Below, one piece after another: positions 8,816 through 17,928 of a stretch of DNA of 64,000 bases. The translations under genes were made by a program, and so were the position numbers. The DNA is from HNR sp040400085 (lineage in GTDB: Bacteria; Actinomycetota; Actinomycetes; Actinomycetales; Microbacteriaceae), in the NCBI GenBank assembly GCA_040400085.1, contig JBBAQX010000010.1, forward strand, positions 27,341-91,340, read 5' to 3'. Within the stretch, counting starts at the first letter, position 1. Each line of letters starts with the position of its first letter. Below the pieces are notes generated by a model. The model saw only the letters and a program-made list of their open reading frames with translations, was not told where the DNA came from and made no database searches.

Positions 8816-8825
8816 CGAAGAGTTT

Positions 8826-8859
8826 AGGCGGGGCTGGCCGTATCCAGCCCCGCCTTTTC
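8826..8859 (+). terminator. Strong intrinsic terminator
   Basis: Perfect 12-bp stem AGGCGGGGCTGG / CCAGCCCCGCCT with a 6-base loop, then TTTT. It starts 11 bases after the stop codon of the tube candidate. Confidence 0.9.
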
Positions 8860-8873
8860 CGGAGGTCTTAAAC

Positions 8874-9263
8874 GTGGACGAAGAAGATAAACCCCATCAC
8901 GCTTTTCATCAGGAGACAGAGATGTCGATCTTTAATAACAAACTCGACAACCTTCTGTCTCTTGTGACAGATTTGAAAAACTCCGTTCAAGGCATCTCCA
9001 ACCAGCAGCACCTTCTGGAGATCTGGCGCGGACAGATTGATTTGCGCCTTCAGAACGGAACAGAGGAGATGAAGGAGCAGAAGACCCGCACGAACGAAGT
9101 GAAGGCCGAGCTCCTTGAGAAGATCAAAGTACTTGACGAGGAGATCAAGACGCTCCCGTCGAAATACATCGAACGTCGCCTTGTTGCGGCCTACATCGCA
9201 GGAGCAACCGCGGTGGGTGGCGCCAGCGCCGCAGGGATCATGAAGTTCCTCGGAATCTTTTAA
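8874..9263 (+). CDS. Coiled-coil protein with C-terminal membrane segment
   Basis: 129 residues from GTG 8874, which has GGAGGT at 8861-8866; ATG 8922 with AGGAGA is an alternative start giving 113 residues. Residues about 20-95 form heptad-like helices; residues about 100-125 are a single hydrophobic segment with Ala and Gly (LVAAYIAGATAVGGASAAGIM). This layout, a coiled coil followed by one C-terminal membrane helix, resembles XhlA-type holin-associated proteins, but the place inside the tail operon is unusual for lysis genes. It could instead be a tail protein. Its last base is shared with the next gene (TAATG). Confidence 0.6.
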   Translation: MDEEDKPHHAFHQETEMSIFNNKLDNLLSLVTDLKNSVQGISNQQHLLEIWRGQIDLRLQNGTEEMKEQKTRTNEVKAELLEKIKVLDEEIKTLPSKYIERRLVAAYIAGATAVGGASAAGIMKFLGIF

Positions 9264-9703
9264 TGTCCCGCGAAGTCTGGATCTCACACGAATGTACGAT
9301 GAGCGTCTATGAAGAGGACGCCAGTGGCAACATTGTTGAGCCCGCGCTCTACGAGGAGTTGTTTGCTCAGGATCTCTCTGCGAAGCCGGTGCGCGTGAAT
9401 ATCACCCAGCGTCAGCCAGGCGTTGCCTTCGAAGAGACAAAAAGTTTCGTCATTGGTCACGAAGTAAGGATTGGAGCGTTGTTCTGGAAAAAGGCGAGTC
9501 AGGTAACGCCTTTCTTGGATGGTACGAAGAAGTTCCGCGTATTGATGGACCTTGTAAATCCACACTACAGCGGCATAGCCCCAGAAGAGAACGACCCCTT
9601 TGATTATCGGGGTTGTACTCCTATCGAAGGGCCGGACTGGAAATCACGCGACAACGAAGTTCTCACCACTGAACTCGTTTTCCGTGCGGAGAGGTTGGCA
9701 TAA
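9263..9703 (+). CDS. Tail region hypothetical protein
   Basis: 146 residues, translationally coupled to the previous gene by TAATG. Mixed beta pattern with an acidic N-terminal third and a segment LDGTKKFRVLMDLVNP. It lies between a tube candidate and the chaperone gene. No recognised motif; probably a tail or tail-completion protein by context. Confidence 0.5.
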   Translation: MSREVWISHECTMSVYEEDASGNIVEPALYEELFAQDLSAKPVRVNITQRQPGVAFEETKSFVIGHEVRIGALFWKKASQVTPFLDGTKKFRVLMDLVNPHYSGIAPEENDPFDYRGCTPIEGPDWKSRDNEVLTTELVFRAERLA

Positions 9704-9704
9704 A

Positions 9705-10583
9705 ATGGACGAAGAGAAACCGGAAATCATCACCGTTGACGAACCTTCAAAGTGGTTGGCTGCGAAAGACGTCAAGACAGAGATCTCGATCAATTCGGTC
9801 GAAGGCGAATTTAAATTCGACGTTCGCGCGCTGAGCTACACCGAAGATCAGCACATCGTCAAATCCTACCCGATCCCCGATCCGCCAGAAGTTAAGCGCG
9901 GTCGCGCCGTGATCCGGGATTACGAAGATCAAAAGTATCTCGACGCGTGCGCGGAAATGCGCTTCCGTCGCATGGTTGCAACAATCGACCTTTGCTGGAA
10001 CACGATTCCCGGCGACGACATCAACGAAAAGTCGAAGTGGGCCGAAGACAATCTGTGGCGCGGCGGAGACATGAAGAATCTCTACGGCCAGATCATGGGT
10101 GTTTCCGGGTTCGGCTCGGGCAAGAAGCGCGACGAGTCCTGTCTGGCCGTGAAGATCAACAAGCCGGAAGACTGGATCAAAGCCAGTCGCGCACCGTCCA
10201 TCTACACCTTCAAGCGCGGCAACGTGGAGTACAACTTCAACGTCACCGGGATCAAGGGGACGCGGGTCAAGGAAATCGAGACCTCGACAAACCCCGGTCC
10301 GGCACCGACCGAGTTCCCGATCGGCGTCATGGGTAAGCCCGACACAAAGGCCACCCCAATCCCGAACCCAAAGAATCCGAAGTACGTCCAGCGCTGCGAA
10401 GAACTCGCGCAAGCTCGGCGCGTTCTGTGGCTGGATGAATGCTTGGGCTTCAAGATCCCCGGCGAAAGCATGGCTGAAAAGGTCCAGTGGGTTGGCGATC
10501 GTCCGTCCGGCGAGATCAACGAACTCGTGGGCTTCCTGCAGCTTGATGTGATGAGCTACAGGGATCGCACGGATTTTATGTAA
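9705..10583 (+). CDS. Tail assembly chaperone (short form), internally duplicated
   Basis: 292 residues from ATG 9705. The protein has two related halves: a helical unit with KYLDACAEMRFRRMVATIDL...CWNTIPG and a second with KYVQRCEELAQARRVLWLDE...GFKIPG, each followed by a Trp-containing helix (KSKWAED, EKVQWVGD). Such a duplication is not usual for lambda gpG-type chaperones (about 140 residues). The short form stops at TAA 10581; a -1 shift at the T-run just before it opens an 84-codon extension to 10834 (next entry). G/GT-type chaperones bind the tape measure protein during tail assembly. Confidence 0.65.
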   Translation: MDEEKPEIITVDEPSKWLAAKDVKTEISINSVEGEFKFDVRALSYTEDQHIVKSYPIPDPPEVKRGRAVIRDYEDQKYLDACAEMRFRRMVATIDLCWNTIPGDDINEKSKWAEDNLWRGGDMKNLYGQIMGVSGFGSGKKRDESCLAVKINKPEDWIKASRAPSIYTFKRGNVEYNFNVTGIKGTRVKEIETSTNPGPAPTEFPIGVMGKPDTKATPIPNPKNPKYVQRCEELAQARRVLWLDECLGFKIPGESMAEKVQWVGDRPSGEINELVGFLQLDVMSYRDRTDFM

Positions 10584-10834
10584 GGGCTTTAACCCCGCCA
10601 GAGATCGAGGGTTTTAGCCCAAAGAAGCGACCGTACCCGACACCGAGCCTTGGATGGAGATACTTAGAGCTTGAATCGGCATTGTTCTGGGGATTGACTC
10701 CTTGGGGTTTCGACTCCAAGGAGCCCGAGGAAAAGGCCGAGATGATGGCGTTCAGTTGGGTAAGCCGACAGGTTGAGTCCTACCACTACGACAGAGCAGA
10801 AGAGGCGTCAAAGAAGGACAAGGGAGATCGGTAA
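10571..10834 (+). CDS. -1 frameshift extension of the tail assembly chaperone (T domain)
   Basis: In the -1 frame, reading is open from just after TGA 10544-10546 to TAA 10832-10834 and has no good start codon of its own. The slip site is probably GATTTTATGTAA at 10572-10583: TTT can re-pair one base back, moving from ...D-F-M-stop to ...D-F-Y-V-R. The extension contains LTPPEIEGF, then ALFWGLTPWGFD and KAEMMAFSWVSRQVESYHYD, a layout like the C-terminal T part of G/GT chaperones. It ends in a TAATG overlap with the next gene. The open frame and context are direct; the exact slip position is inferred. Confidence 0.7.
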   Translation, partial: GFYVRALTPPEIEGFSPKKRPYPTPSLGWRYLELESALFWGLTPWGFDSKEPEEKAEMMAFSWVSRQVESYHYDRAEEASKKDKGDR

Positions 10835-11271
10835 TGTTTGGTATGCTTCTTCCTCACGAAATCGGCGTCATCCAGCAGGACATTTGTGCCCTCGTCAATG
10901 GTCCCGATGGTTGCGACTGCACCGTCCACTGGGCTTCCGGTGACGGTGCAGTCGATATCTATGGAAAGCCCGCCACGACCGTGGAGTTGAGCGAGGTAAT
11001 CCGCACCCACGCATCGCCTGTTTCAAACCACAACGTCAGCGTCCGCCAGGTTCAGCACCAGCGCGTGACAGACCTCTCCACTGGCGACATGGTTCTGTTG
11101 TTCCTCCCCGGCGTGGTGCTTTCTGGCCGGCCGGGGTTGTGGTTCTCCATTCCGGGCTTTGGCGACTTCGTTCCGGAGTTGAAGCCGCCCAATGCCTCTT
11201 GGTCGCAAGACATTCTGAATGCGTCCGGGAATAGTTTCGTGACGGAAATTTATTGCAGACCCAAGAGGTAA
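10834..11271 (+). CDS. Tail or neck hypothetical protein
   Basis: 145 residues starting in a TAATG overlap with the end of the chaperone extension. Several Cys in the N-terminal part (ICALVNGPDGCDCTVHW) and a strand-rich middle (GDMVLLFLPGVVLSG). Followed without gap by the gp10-like gene. The order (this gene, gp10-like, tail terminator) is that of head-tail joining proteins. No motif proves it. Confidence 0.5.
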   Translation: MFGMLLPHEIGVIQQDICALVNGPDGCDCTVHWASGDGAVDIYGKPATTVELSEVIRTHASPVSNHNVSVRQVQHQRVTDLSTGDMVLLFLPGVVLSGRPGLWFSIPGFGDFVPELKPPNASWSQDILNASGNSFVTEIYCRPKR

Positions 11272-11736
11272 ATGGGAATCACCGCGAGTGGAATAAAAGA
11301 GACCCAGCGTTGGCTCGAAAAAGTTTCAGGCGGAATCGAGACGTCCTTAAAAGACGTTCTTGTTTCCGCTCCCGCATTGGCGGGTATGGAAGCGCGTGCT
11401 AAGCAAGACGTTGAGATTGTCGTCTACGCCGCCTACGACCCGAAAGAATATCGCCGAACATTCGAACTATTGAACGGAGTCGGCGCGGTATCGCTTTCAG
11501 AATCACCGCCCGCCGCTGGCATCGTAATTGAACTCACCCCAGAAACCGAAGCCAAAGGCACGCGCGGCGTGTCTTACGCCCGCTTCATGCTCCCTGAATT
11601 TGCCGGTCAAAGCTGGCTTCAGGAAACCGCACCGGACACGATCCCGCGCGATTTTCTTACGGTGTGGATGGCTACGTTTGGTGAGTTCATTCCGCCGATA
11701 TTGATGGCTCGGATTGACGGAGTGCTGGGCTCATGA
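11272..11736 (+). CDS. HK97 gp10-like head-tail joining protein (candidate)
   Basis: 154 residues, ATG directly after the previous stop. It begins with a short strand and a long helix (GIKETQRWLEKVSGGIETSLKD), then a strand-rich middle and a helical end. This helix-first architecture and its place just before the tail terminator candidate fit the gp10 family. The fit is by pattern, not by a defined motif. Ends in an ATGA overlap with the next gene. Confidence 0.45.
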   Translation: MGITASGIKETQRWLEKVSGGIETSLKDVLVSAPALAGMEARAKQDVEIVVYAAYDPKEYRRTFELLNGVGAVSLSESPPAAGIVIELTPETEAKGTRGVSYARFMLPEFAGQSWLQETAPDTIPRDFLTVWMATFGEFIPPILMARIDGVLGS

Positions 11737-12626
11737 ATGCAGAGACATTCCAGTTTGATTTTAAGACCGCGATAAAAACGATGTTGAATCGTTACTTCGA
11801 CGGAAACGCCCACACCTTCGGCGGGAGCTCGGTCTCGTTTCCGGATTGCGACGTGATTTTCGAGCGACCACAAATCGGCTCGCTTTCAAAGACGACCATT
11901 GTCGTGGATTTCTTTGAAGGCAATGTTCGTGACAGCAAGTACAGCAAGAACGGATTCACCAAGATTGCCGACCATCCCATTCGCTTTCTGGTTTTCACCA
12001 GCGATCGCGACCGGCGCTGGGGCGACAACGACAACGCCACAGACCTTCTTGCTGTCTTGCTGCACGGGGCAGCAGAGGAATTCGCCTTGCTCGGGCTCAA
12101 GGTTACCGCGGTCAAAGAAGCGACGAAGATCCCGCTCGACTCGAGTCAAGAGCTTCAGGTCTCGCAGCGCATCGTTACGTTTCGAACGACCATCGTTTTC
12201 GGAACGATCTCAGGCACAACCCTGACACCGGCCTCAAACGCTGGGAACCTGGCGGATGGCGTGTACCCACACAACTTCACATCTAACGTTCTGGACTTCC
12301 TCGCGGTTGGAAACCAAGTCTTCACGATCCCGACTGGAAAGCTCTTCTTTATAAATTGGATCGATGTCATCTGCGACGTTCAGGATCCGTTCTACTCCGT
12401 AACTCTTCAGCCCACCATTGAAGTTGGATTGATCTCGGACCCCGGGAAATACCTGACCGATCGTCGCACAAACAATCTCGTCGCAATTCGCCGCCGTCAG
12501 CCATACCAGTCTTTCCTTTCTGGTGACCCCGTCGCCGACTACCTGCGCGTGGCGGTCAAGATCCCGGGCGCGGTATCGGGCGGGAATTACAAGGGGCGGT
12601 TTTTTGTAAGCGGGACGTTGTCGTAA
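11733..12626 (+). CDS. Tail terminator-like protein with C-terminal beta domain
   Basis: 297 residues, coupled to the previous gene (ATGA). The first 160 residues alternate strands and helices (FKTAIKTMLNRYF; TTIVVDFFEG; IVTFRTTIVFG), like tail terminator proteins that cap the tube. The last 140 residues are a separate beta domain, longer than usual, possibly a binding module. The combination is unusual and may hint at an exposed role. Confidence 0.5.
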   Translation: MNAETFQFDFKTAIKTMLNRYFDGNAHTFGGSSVSFPDCDVIFERPQIGSLSKTTIVVDFFEGNVRDSKYSKNGFTKIADHPIRFLVFTSDRDRRWGDNDNATDLLAVLLHGAAEEFALLGLKVTAVKEATKIPLDSSQELQVSQRIVTFRTTIVFGTISGTTLTPASNAGNLADGVYPHNFTSNVLDFLAVGNQVFTIPTGKLFFINWIDVICDVQDPFYSVTLQPTIEVGLISDPGKYLTDRRTNNLVAIRRRQPYQSFLSGDPVADYLRVAVKIPGAVSGGNYKGRFFVSGTLS

Positions 12627-12633
12627 GGAGACC

Positions 12634-15600
12634 ATGATGAAGAAAGTTGCAGCGCTTTTTATTGGGGCAATTCTCAGCCTTGGATTGTTTGCCGGAACTC
12701 CCAGCGATTATCGCGAAGACGGCATTCCCGCGAGCAATGCGCCCGCCACCCCCACAAAGGGATCTCTCTGGATCGGTGACGGCACCAACTGGATGAAGAT
12801 CGACGCCGGAGCAAACGGCAAGATCCTCACCGCCGACAGTTCGTTGACGCTCGGTTTGAAGTGGGCAGACCCGACACCGGCCGTAGACGCGACCGCAAAC
12901 TACACATGGACTGGAACGCATACCTTCGACCTGGCGCAGATCTGGAAAGCCGTGGCGACTCCGGCGAATCCTGCAGCGGGATACTTTAAGACGTACATCA
13001 AATCCAACGGGAAGATCTACGTCCTCAACAGCGCCGGAGTTGAAACAGAACTTGGCGCTGGGGCCGGAACCGTCACGAGCATTGACACCGGAAACGGATT
13101 GAGCGGCGGAAGTATCACCACGAGCGGGACCATCGATCTCCGGCTTGACGCCAATGGAACCCTGTCCAAGACGCTGGGTGTTGGGTCGAACGAACTGGGC
13201 GTTGCAACAGGCGGAATCACAAACACGCAGGTCGCGGCCGGTGCCGGGATCGGCTGGACTAAGATCTCAAAGACCGGATCCACGCTCGCAGACTTGGATA
13301 CGCGATCGGCCAGCGATCTCTCATCCGGCACACTTCCAGATGCTCGCTTCCCCGCAACACTTCCGGCTGTCTCCGGAGCAAACCTGACTGCGCTGAATGC
13401 GTCCAATGTCTCGAGTGGAATACTTGGGCTGGATCACGGCGGAACTGGACAGATTACCAAGCTCGCGGCATTCGATGCGCTTTCACCATTAACCACTCAG
13501 GGCGATCTAATCTATTTCGACGGAATCAATAACGTCCGACTGGGGAAGGGGACTTCCGGCCAGGTTCTAACCATGAACGCGACCGTGCCAGTCTGGGCGG
13601 ACGTGGCGGCCACTGGCGCCCCAACCAACGCCACATACATCACCTCGACGTCCAATGGAACCCTGTCGAACGAATTCGCGCTGGGCTCGCTTGCTACTGG
13701 GATCCTCAAGAACACCACCACAACGGGCATACCGACGATTGCAGTTTCAGGAACGGACTACGAACTTCCGCTGACGTTCACTGGTGGTGTGACGCGAACC
13801 GGAAACTCAATCTCGGTAGACACCACGCAAAACATCACCCGTCTTTCCAACCTCACGACCAATGGATTCGTCAAGTCTGGTAGCGGAAATGGAACGCTAT
13901 CCGTTGACACGAACACCTACCTGACGACCGCGGTAACGAGCGTGGCGACCGGCAACGGCCTCTCTGGTGGAACAATCACCGGGACCGGCACAGTCGATCT
14001 TCGCTTGGATGCGAACGGAACACTTTCAAAAACACTGGGTGCTGGGAGTAACGAGCTCGGCATTGCAAGCGGCGGGATTCTTAACGCACACATCAACACA
14101 TCCGCCGCGATTGATTGGTCCAAGATCAGCAAGACCGGATCGTCTCTGGCAGATCTGACAACGCGATCGGCTTCCGACCTTAGCTCTGGAACTCTTCCGG
14201 ATGCGCGCTTCCCCGCCACGTTGCCAGCAGTGAGTGGCGCGAACCTCACAAACCTGAATGGAACTTCGATCGCAAGCGGAACTGTCGGTGTCGCGCGCGG
14301 CGGGAGTGGCGCAAACCTCTCTGCGACCGGTGGCGCTTCTCAAGTCGTAAAGCAGGTCTCGGTTGGGGCCGCCTTTACAGTTGGTCAGCTTGCGGCTTCA
14401 GACCTGAGTAATGGAACAACTGGTTCGGGCTCGGTAGTCCTCGCCACTTCACCCACGCTCGTTACACCCACGCTCGGCGCTGCATTGGCAACATCGCTCA
14501 ACGGACTGACGGTCACATCCAGCACTGGCACTCTCACGATCGCGAACAGCAAGACGCTCACCGCTTCAAACACATTAACGTTTACGGGTGCAGATGCGTC
14601 CAGTGTTGCGTTCGGTGGCGGCGGAACTGTCGCCTATACCCTGAACAATCTTTCTGTATTTGCCTCGACAACATCCGCACAACTCGCTGGCGTTCTCAGT
14701 GATGAAACCGGGACTGGCGCGTTCGTTCTCGCGAACACACCAACACTCGTCACTCCTGAAATCGGAAACGCAACCGCCGCAGGAATTACGGGCTCCGATA
14801 GCTCGCTTGGAATCGTCGGCAAGACCGGCGCGAGCACGTCGGGCGGTGACGTTGTTGTTTCTGGCGGAACAGGGGGAAGTAGTGCTGCCGGTGGCGTGGT
14901 ATACATCGATGGTGGCGGTCCGGGCGCCGGTGGATTCGGTGAAGGTAATATCGTAATTGGCGGCACTCGGGGCAGCTTCGTTGACATCGGAAAAGCGGGC
15001 GGATCCATCCGGTTTCCGGGCCTAACAACCGGACCCTTAAAACTAAACCTCACTACAGTCGAAACAGGCGCGATCAATCTCGCATCGGCTGAAGTTACCG
15101 GAGTCCTTCCGAACGCGAATGGCGGAGCACCTACAACTTCCGCCCAGCTTGCAAGCGGGCTGTCTGATGAAACAGGATCCGGCGCCGCGGTATTTGCAAC
15201 CTCTCCCACGCTGGTCACTCCGACATTGGGCGCGGCCACTGCCACCACTGTTAACAAAGTCACAATCACGGCTCCGGCCACATCCGCCACTCTGACTATT
15301 GCCAACGGCAAGACGCTTACTGCATCCAACACTCTGACCTTTACCGGAACCGATAGTAGCTCGGTCGCATTTGGCGGCGGTGGCACTGTCGCGTTTACCT
15401 CGAACAACCTCAGTGCATTCGCATCCACCACGTCGGCCCAGCTTGCTGGCGTCTTATCTGACGAGACCGGAACCGGCGCGTTTGTGCTTGGAACATCTCC
15501 GACCATCACAACACCCACGATCGCGAAGCTCGCAAACCTGACGTCGAATGGTTTCTTAAAAACGAGCGGCGGAGACGGGACGCTCAGTGTTGATACCGGA

Positions 15601-17916
15601 ACTTATGTCAAGGCGAACGATAGCGCTGTGACATGGTTGGGCTCTCATTCGTTTCAGAAGGAACTCAACTTCTTAGAAATCTCCACGCCGACGACGAGTC
15701 CTTCTCCAGGCTACTCGCAACTCTACATAAAAGACGATCATCGAATCTGGGGATACCTGAACGGCACCGATTCTCGCGTTGCACAGAGCACTGACAAACT
15801 CAGTGATTTCGCCGCGACAACCTCGGCGGAACTGGCGAGCATTCTTTCGGACGAAACTGGCTCTGGCTCTGCGGTCTTCGGAACCTCGCCGACCGTTTCA
15901 AGCGCGACACTTAGCTCTACTGTAACACACTCCGGGAGCATTCAGAACACGGGCGTCATTTCCCCTGCCCAGATTACTTCGACCCAGAACGATTACGCGC
16001 CGACAGGCTATGCGACCGCCTACATCATGCGACTTACCTCCGACACATCCCGCACGATCTCCGGGATCGTCGCGGCATCCGGTCGCACGTACCAGCTCTT
16101 CAATATCGGATCGTTCAACATCACGTTGAGACATGAAGATACTGGCAGTACTGCCGCGAATCGCTTCACCCTGATCGGTTCGAACAACTTCATTCTCCGG
16201 CCGGGATCTGGGTGTCAGATCTTCTACGACAATACGTCCTCGCGCTGGCGCTTGGCGACTCCATCACTTGAAGCGATCTCGCCCGCAAACACGTCTGGCG
16301 ATTTGATCACCCACAACGGCAACGCGCACGCACGCGTCGGGATTGGTTCGACCAACCAAATCCTGAGCGTCGTGGGCGGCTTCCCTACCTGGACGGATGG
16401 CGTCAATCCGAACGTTGAAGTTAATCTCACGCACAACACGGCCACGACCGTCACGTCCTACACCGTCCCCACGATGACATCGGCGGGCGGCACACTGGTC
16501 TACACAGTCACATGCAGCGATGGCACCGAAGTTCAGAGCAACAGTGGCACGTTCAAATGGATGGCCTACAACAAGGCCGATACCTTTAGCACGGACGGAT
16601 CGCAGACTCAATCCACGAAGCTTTCGAGCGGATCTCTGACGGTCACGTTCACGTTCGTCACGGACGGCGCGACTGACAACGTTGCAATCAAGTGCACCGC
16701 AAGCTCGTCGCTCACTCCGACCACGCTGAAGATCGTCTACAACAACGCGGACGGCTCTGTCGGCACGATCACGATTCCGAGCGCGAGCGTCGGCTATAGC
16801 AATCTGACCAGCGCGAACATGACGACGCTGGCTCGACGCAATCGCATAATCAATGGCGATATGCTGATTTCTCAGCGAAGTGCGGGATCTGGCGCGACTC
16901 CTGCAGACCAGACGTACATGGTTGACCGCTGGATGATCGAGAAAAACTACGAAGGAACGCTCACATGGTCGAAGGATTCGACGGTTCCGGCCGCATCTGA
17001 TTTCACGACAGCGGGGCGTCCTTATCAGGCGTTCCAAAATTCACTAAAGCTCTCTTCGACACAGGATTCGGACAAGGACGCTGGCGAATACGTCGCGGCC
17101 ATGCAGAAGATTGAAGGCTACAACATCGCCGACCTGATCGGCGACGCATATAACGCAGGATTCACGATCAGCTTTTGGGTTAAATGTAGCGCCACAGGGA
17201 CATACGGAGTCGGAATTCGCGATGGTACTGCGAGCCGATCCTACATTGGTCAATACACGATCAGCGGAACGGGCTGGGAATATAAAACGATTACCGTTAC
17301 TGCGGCTCCGACTGGCGGAACGGGATGGAACAAAACATCGAGCGTAGGTCTTCTTGTGGACTTCACATTTCACGTTGGAACAACCTACGGCAGTCCGGGA
17401 TCGACGGGTGCATGGACGTCCACGAATTCAATTTCCACTTCTACCAACACGAGCTTTTGCGCGGGCTCCGGCACTTCGACTGTCTACTTGACAGGCGTTC
17501 AGCTCGAACCGGGAACTTCTGCCACTCCATTCGAGTTTAACAACTTTCAGCAGTGTCTTTCTATGTGCCAGCGCTATTACGAAAAGAGCAACGGCCCGGC
17601 CACATATCCCGGCGACGGCGCGGACACTGTTCGTATTTGGCACGGCACCTGTGATTCATCGAATTCCGTCGTGGTGATGATTCCGCTTTTAGTCCCAAAG
17701 AGAAACACGTCACCCACCATTACGCTTTACCGATCAACGCTGACGGCGACAGCGAATAGGCTTGTTTTTTATAATGGCAGTACGTGGTCTGATGTTTCGA
17801 GTCAGTCGGGAACACTGCCTACCGACCGAACACTTTCTATCGCTCTAACCTTCACCGCAACGTTCGGACTGAACTACGCGATTGCCGGTGGCTGGGTTGT
17901 AGACAACGAACTTTAA
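12634..17916 (+). CDS. Giant fibre-like protein with Sec signal peptide
   Basis: 1760 residues. The N-terminus (MMKKVAALFIGAILSLGLFAG) is a textbook signal peptide: two Lys, a 16-residue hydrophobic core, Ala-Gly exit. The body is built of Gly/Thr/Ser-rich repeats of the type seen in phage tail fibres and bacterial adhesins: two copies of a TGNGLSGG...LSSGTLPDARFP module (from about 13070 and 13925) and four SDETGxG modules (14690, 15160, 15445, 15835). The last 370 residues start with RRNRIINGDM and carry a lectin-like beta-sandwich pattern shared with the next gene. It lies before the tape measure gene, unlike usual fibre genes. Start AGGAGACC-ATG; ATG 12637 is an alternative. Confidence 0.75.
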   Translation: MMKKVAALFIGAILSLGLFAGTPSDYREDGIPASNAPATPTKGSLWIGDGTNWMKIDAGANGKILTADSSLTLGLKWADPTPAVDATANYTWTGTHTFDLAQIWKAVATPANPAAGYFKTYIKSNGKIYVLNSAGVETELGAGAGTVTSIDTGNGLSGGSITTSGTIDLRLDANGTLSKTLGVGSNELGVATGGITNTQVAAGAGIGWTKISKTGSTLADLDTRSASDLSSGTLPDARFPATLPAVSGANLTALNASNVSSGILGLDHGGTGQITKLAAFDALSPLTTQGDLIYFDGINNVRLGKGTSGQVLTMNATVPVWADVAATGAPTNATYITSTSNGTLSNEFALGSLATGILKNTTTTGIPTIAVSGTDYELPLTFTGGVTRTGNSISVDTTQNITRLSNLTTNGFVKSGSGNGTLSVDTNTYLTTAVTSVATGNGLSGGTITGTGTVDLRLDANGTLSKTLGAGSNELGIASGGILNAHINTSAAIDWSKISKTGSSLADLTTRSASDLSSGTLPDARFPATLPAVSGANLTNLNGTSIASGTVGVARGGSGANLSATGGASQVVKQVSVGAAFTVGQLAASDLSNGTTGSGSVVLATSPTLVTPTLGAALATSLNGLTVTSSTGTLTIANSKTLTASNTLTFTGADASSVAFGGGGTVAYTLNNLSVFASTTSAQLAGVLSDETGTGAFVLANTPTLVTPEIGNATAAGITGSDSSLGIVGKTGASTSGGDVVVSGGTGGSSAAGGVVYIDGGGPGAGGFGEGNIVIGGTRGSFVDIGKAGGSIRFPGLTTGPLKLNLTTVETGAINLASAEVTGVLPNANGGAPTTSAQLASGLSDETGSGAAVFATSPTLVTPTLGAATATTVNKVTITAPATSATLTIANGKTLTASNTLTFTGTDSSSVAFGGGGTVAFTSNNLSAFASTTSAQLAGVLSDETGTGAFVLGTSPTITTPTIAKLANLTSNGFLKTSGGDGTLSVDTGTYVKANDSAVTWLGSHSFQKELNFLEISTPTTSPSPGYSQLYIKDDHRIWGYLNGTDSRVAQSTDKLSDFAATTSAELASILSDETGSGSAVFGTSPTVSSATLSSTVTHSGSIQNTGVISPAQITSTQNDYAPTGYATAYIMRLTSDTSRTISGIVAASGRTYQLFNIGSFNITLRHEDTGSTAANRFTLIGSNNFILRPGSGCQIFYDNTSSRWRLATPSLEAISPANTSGDLITHNGNAHARVGIGSTNQILSVVGGFPTWTDGVNPNVEVNLTHNTATTVTSYTVPTMTSAGGTLVYTVTCSDGTEVQSNSGTFKWMAYNKADTFSTDGSQTQSTKLSSGSLTVTFTFVTDGATDNVAIKCTASSSLTPTTLKIVYNNADGSVGTITIPSASVGYSNLTSANMTTLARRNRIINGDMLISQRSAGSGATPADQTYMVDRWMIEKNYEGTLTWSKDSTVPAASDFTTAGRPYQAFQNSLKLSSTQDSDKDAGEYVAAMQKIEGYNIADLIGDAYNAGFTISFWVKCSATGTYGVGIRDGTASRSYIGQYTISGTGWEYKTITVTAAPTGGTGWNKTSSVGLLVDFTFHVGTTYGSPGSTGAWTSTNSISTSTNTSFCAGSGTSTVYLTGVQLEPGTSATPFEFNNFQQCLSMCQRYYEKSNGPATYPGDGADTVRIWHGTCDSSNSVVVMIPLLVPKRNTSPTITLYRSTLTATANRLVFYNGSTWSDVSSQSGTLPTDRTLSIALTFTATFGLNYAIAGGWVVDNEL
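13070..14310 (+). repeat. Tandem fibre modules
   Basis: Two protein modules of about 130 residues, offset by about 858 bases, share near-identical segments (LDANGTLSKTLG, RSASDLSSGTLPDARF). Between them the sequence diverges. Such repeats allow length and specificity changes by recombination. Confidence 0.7.
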
Positions 17917-17928
17917 TAGGAGACTCGC

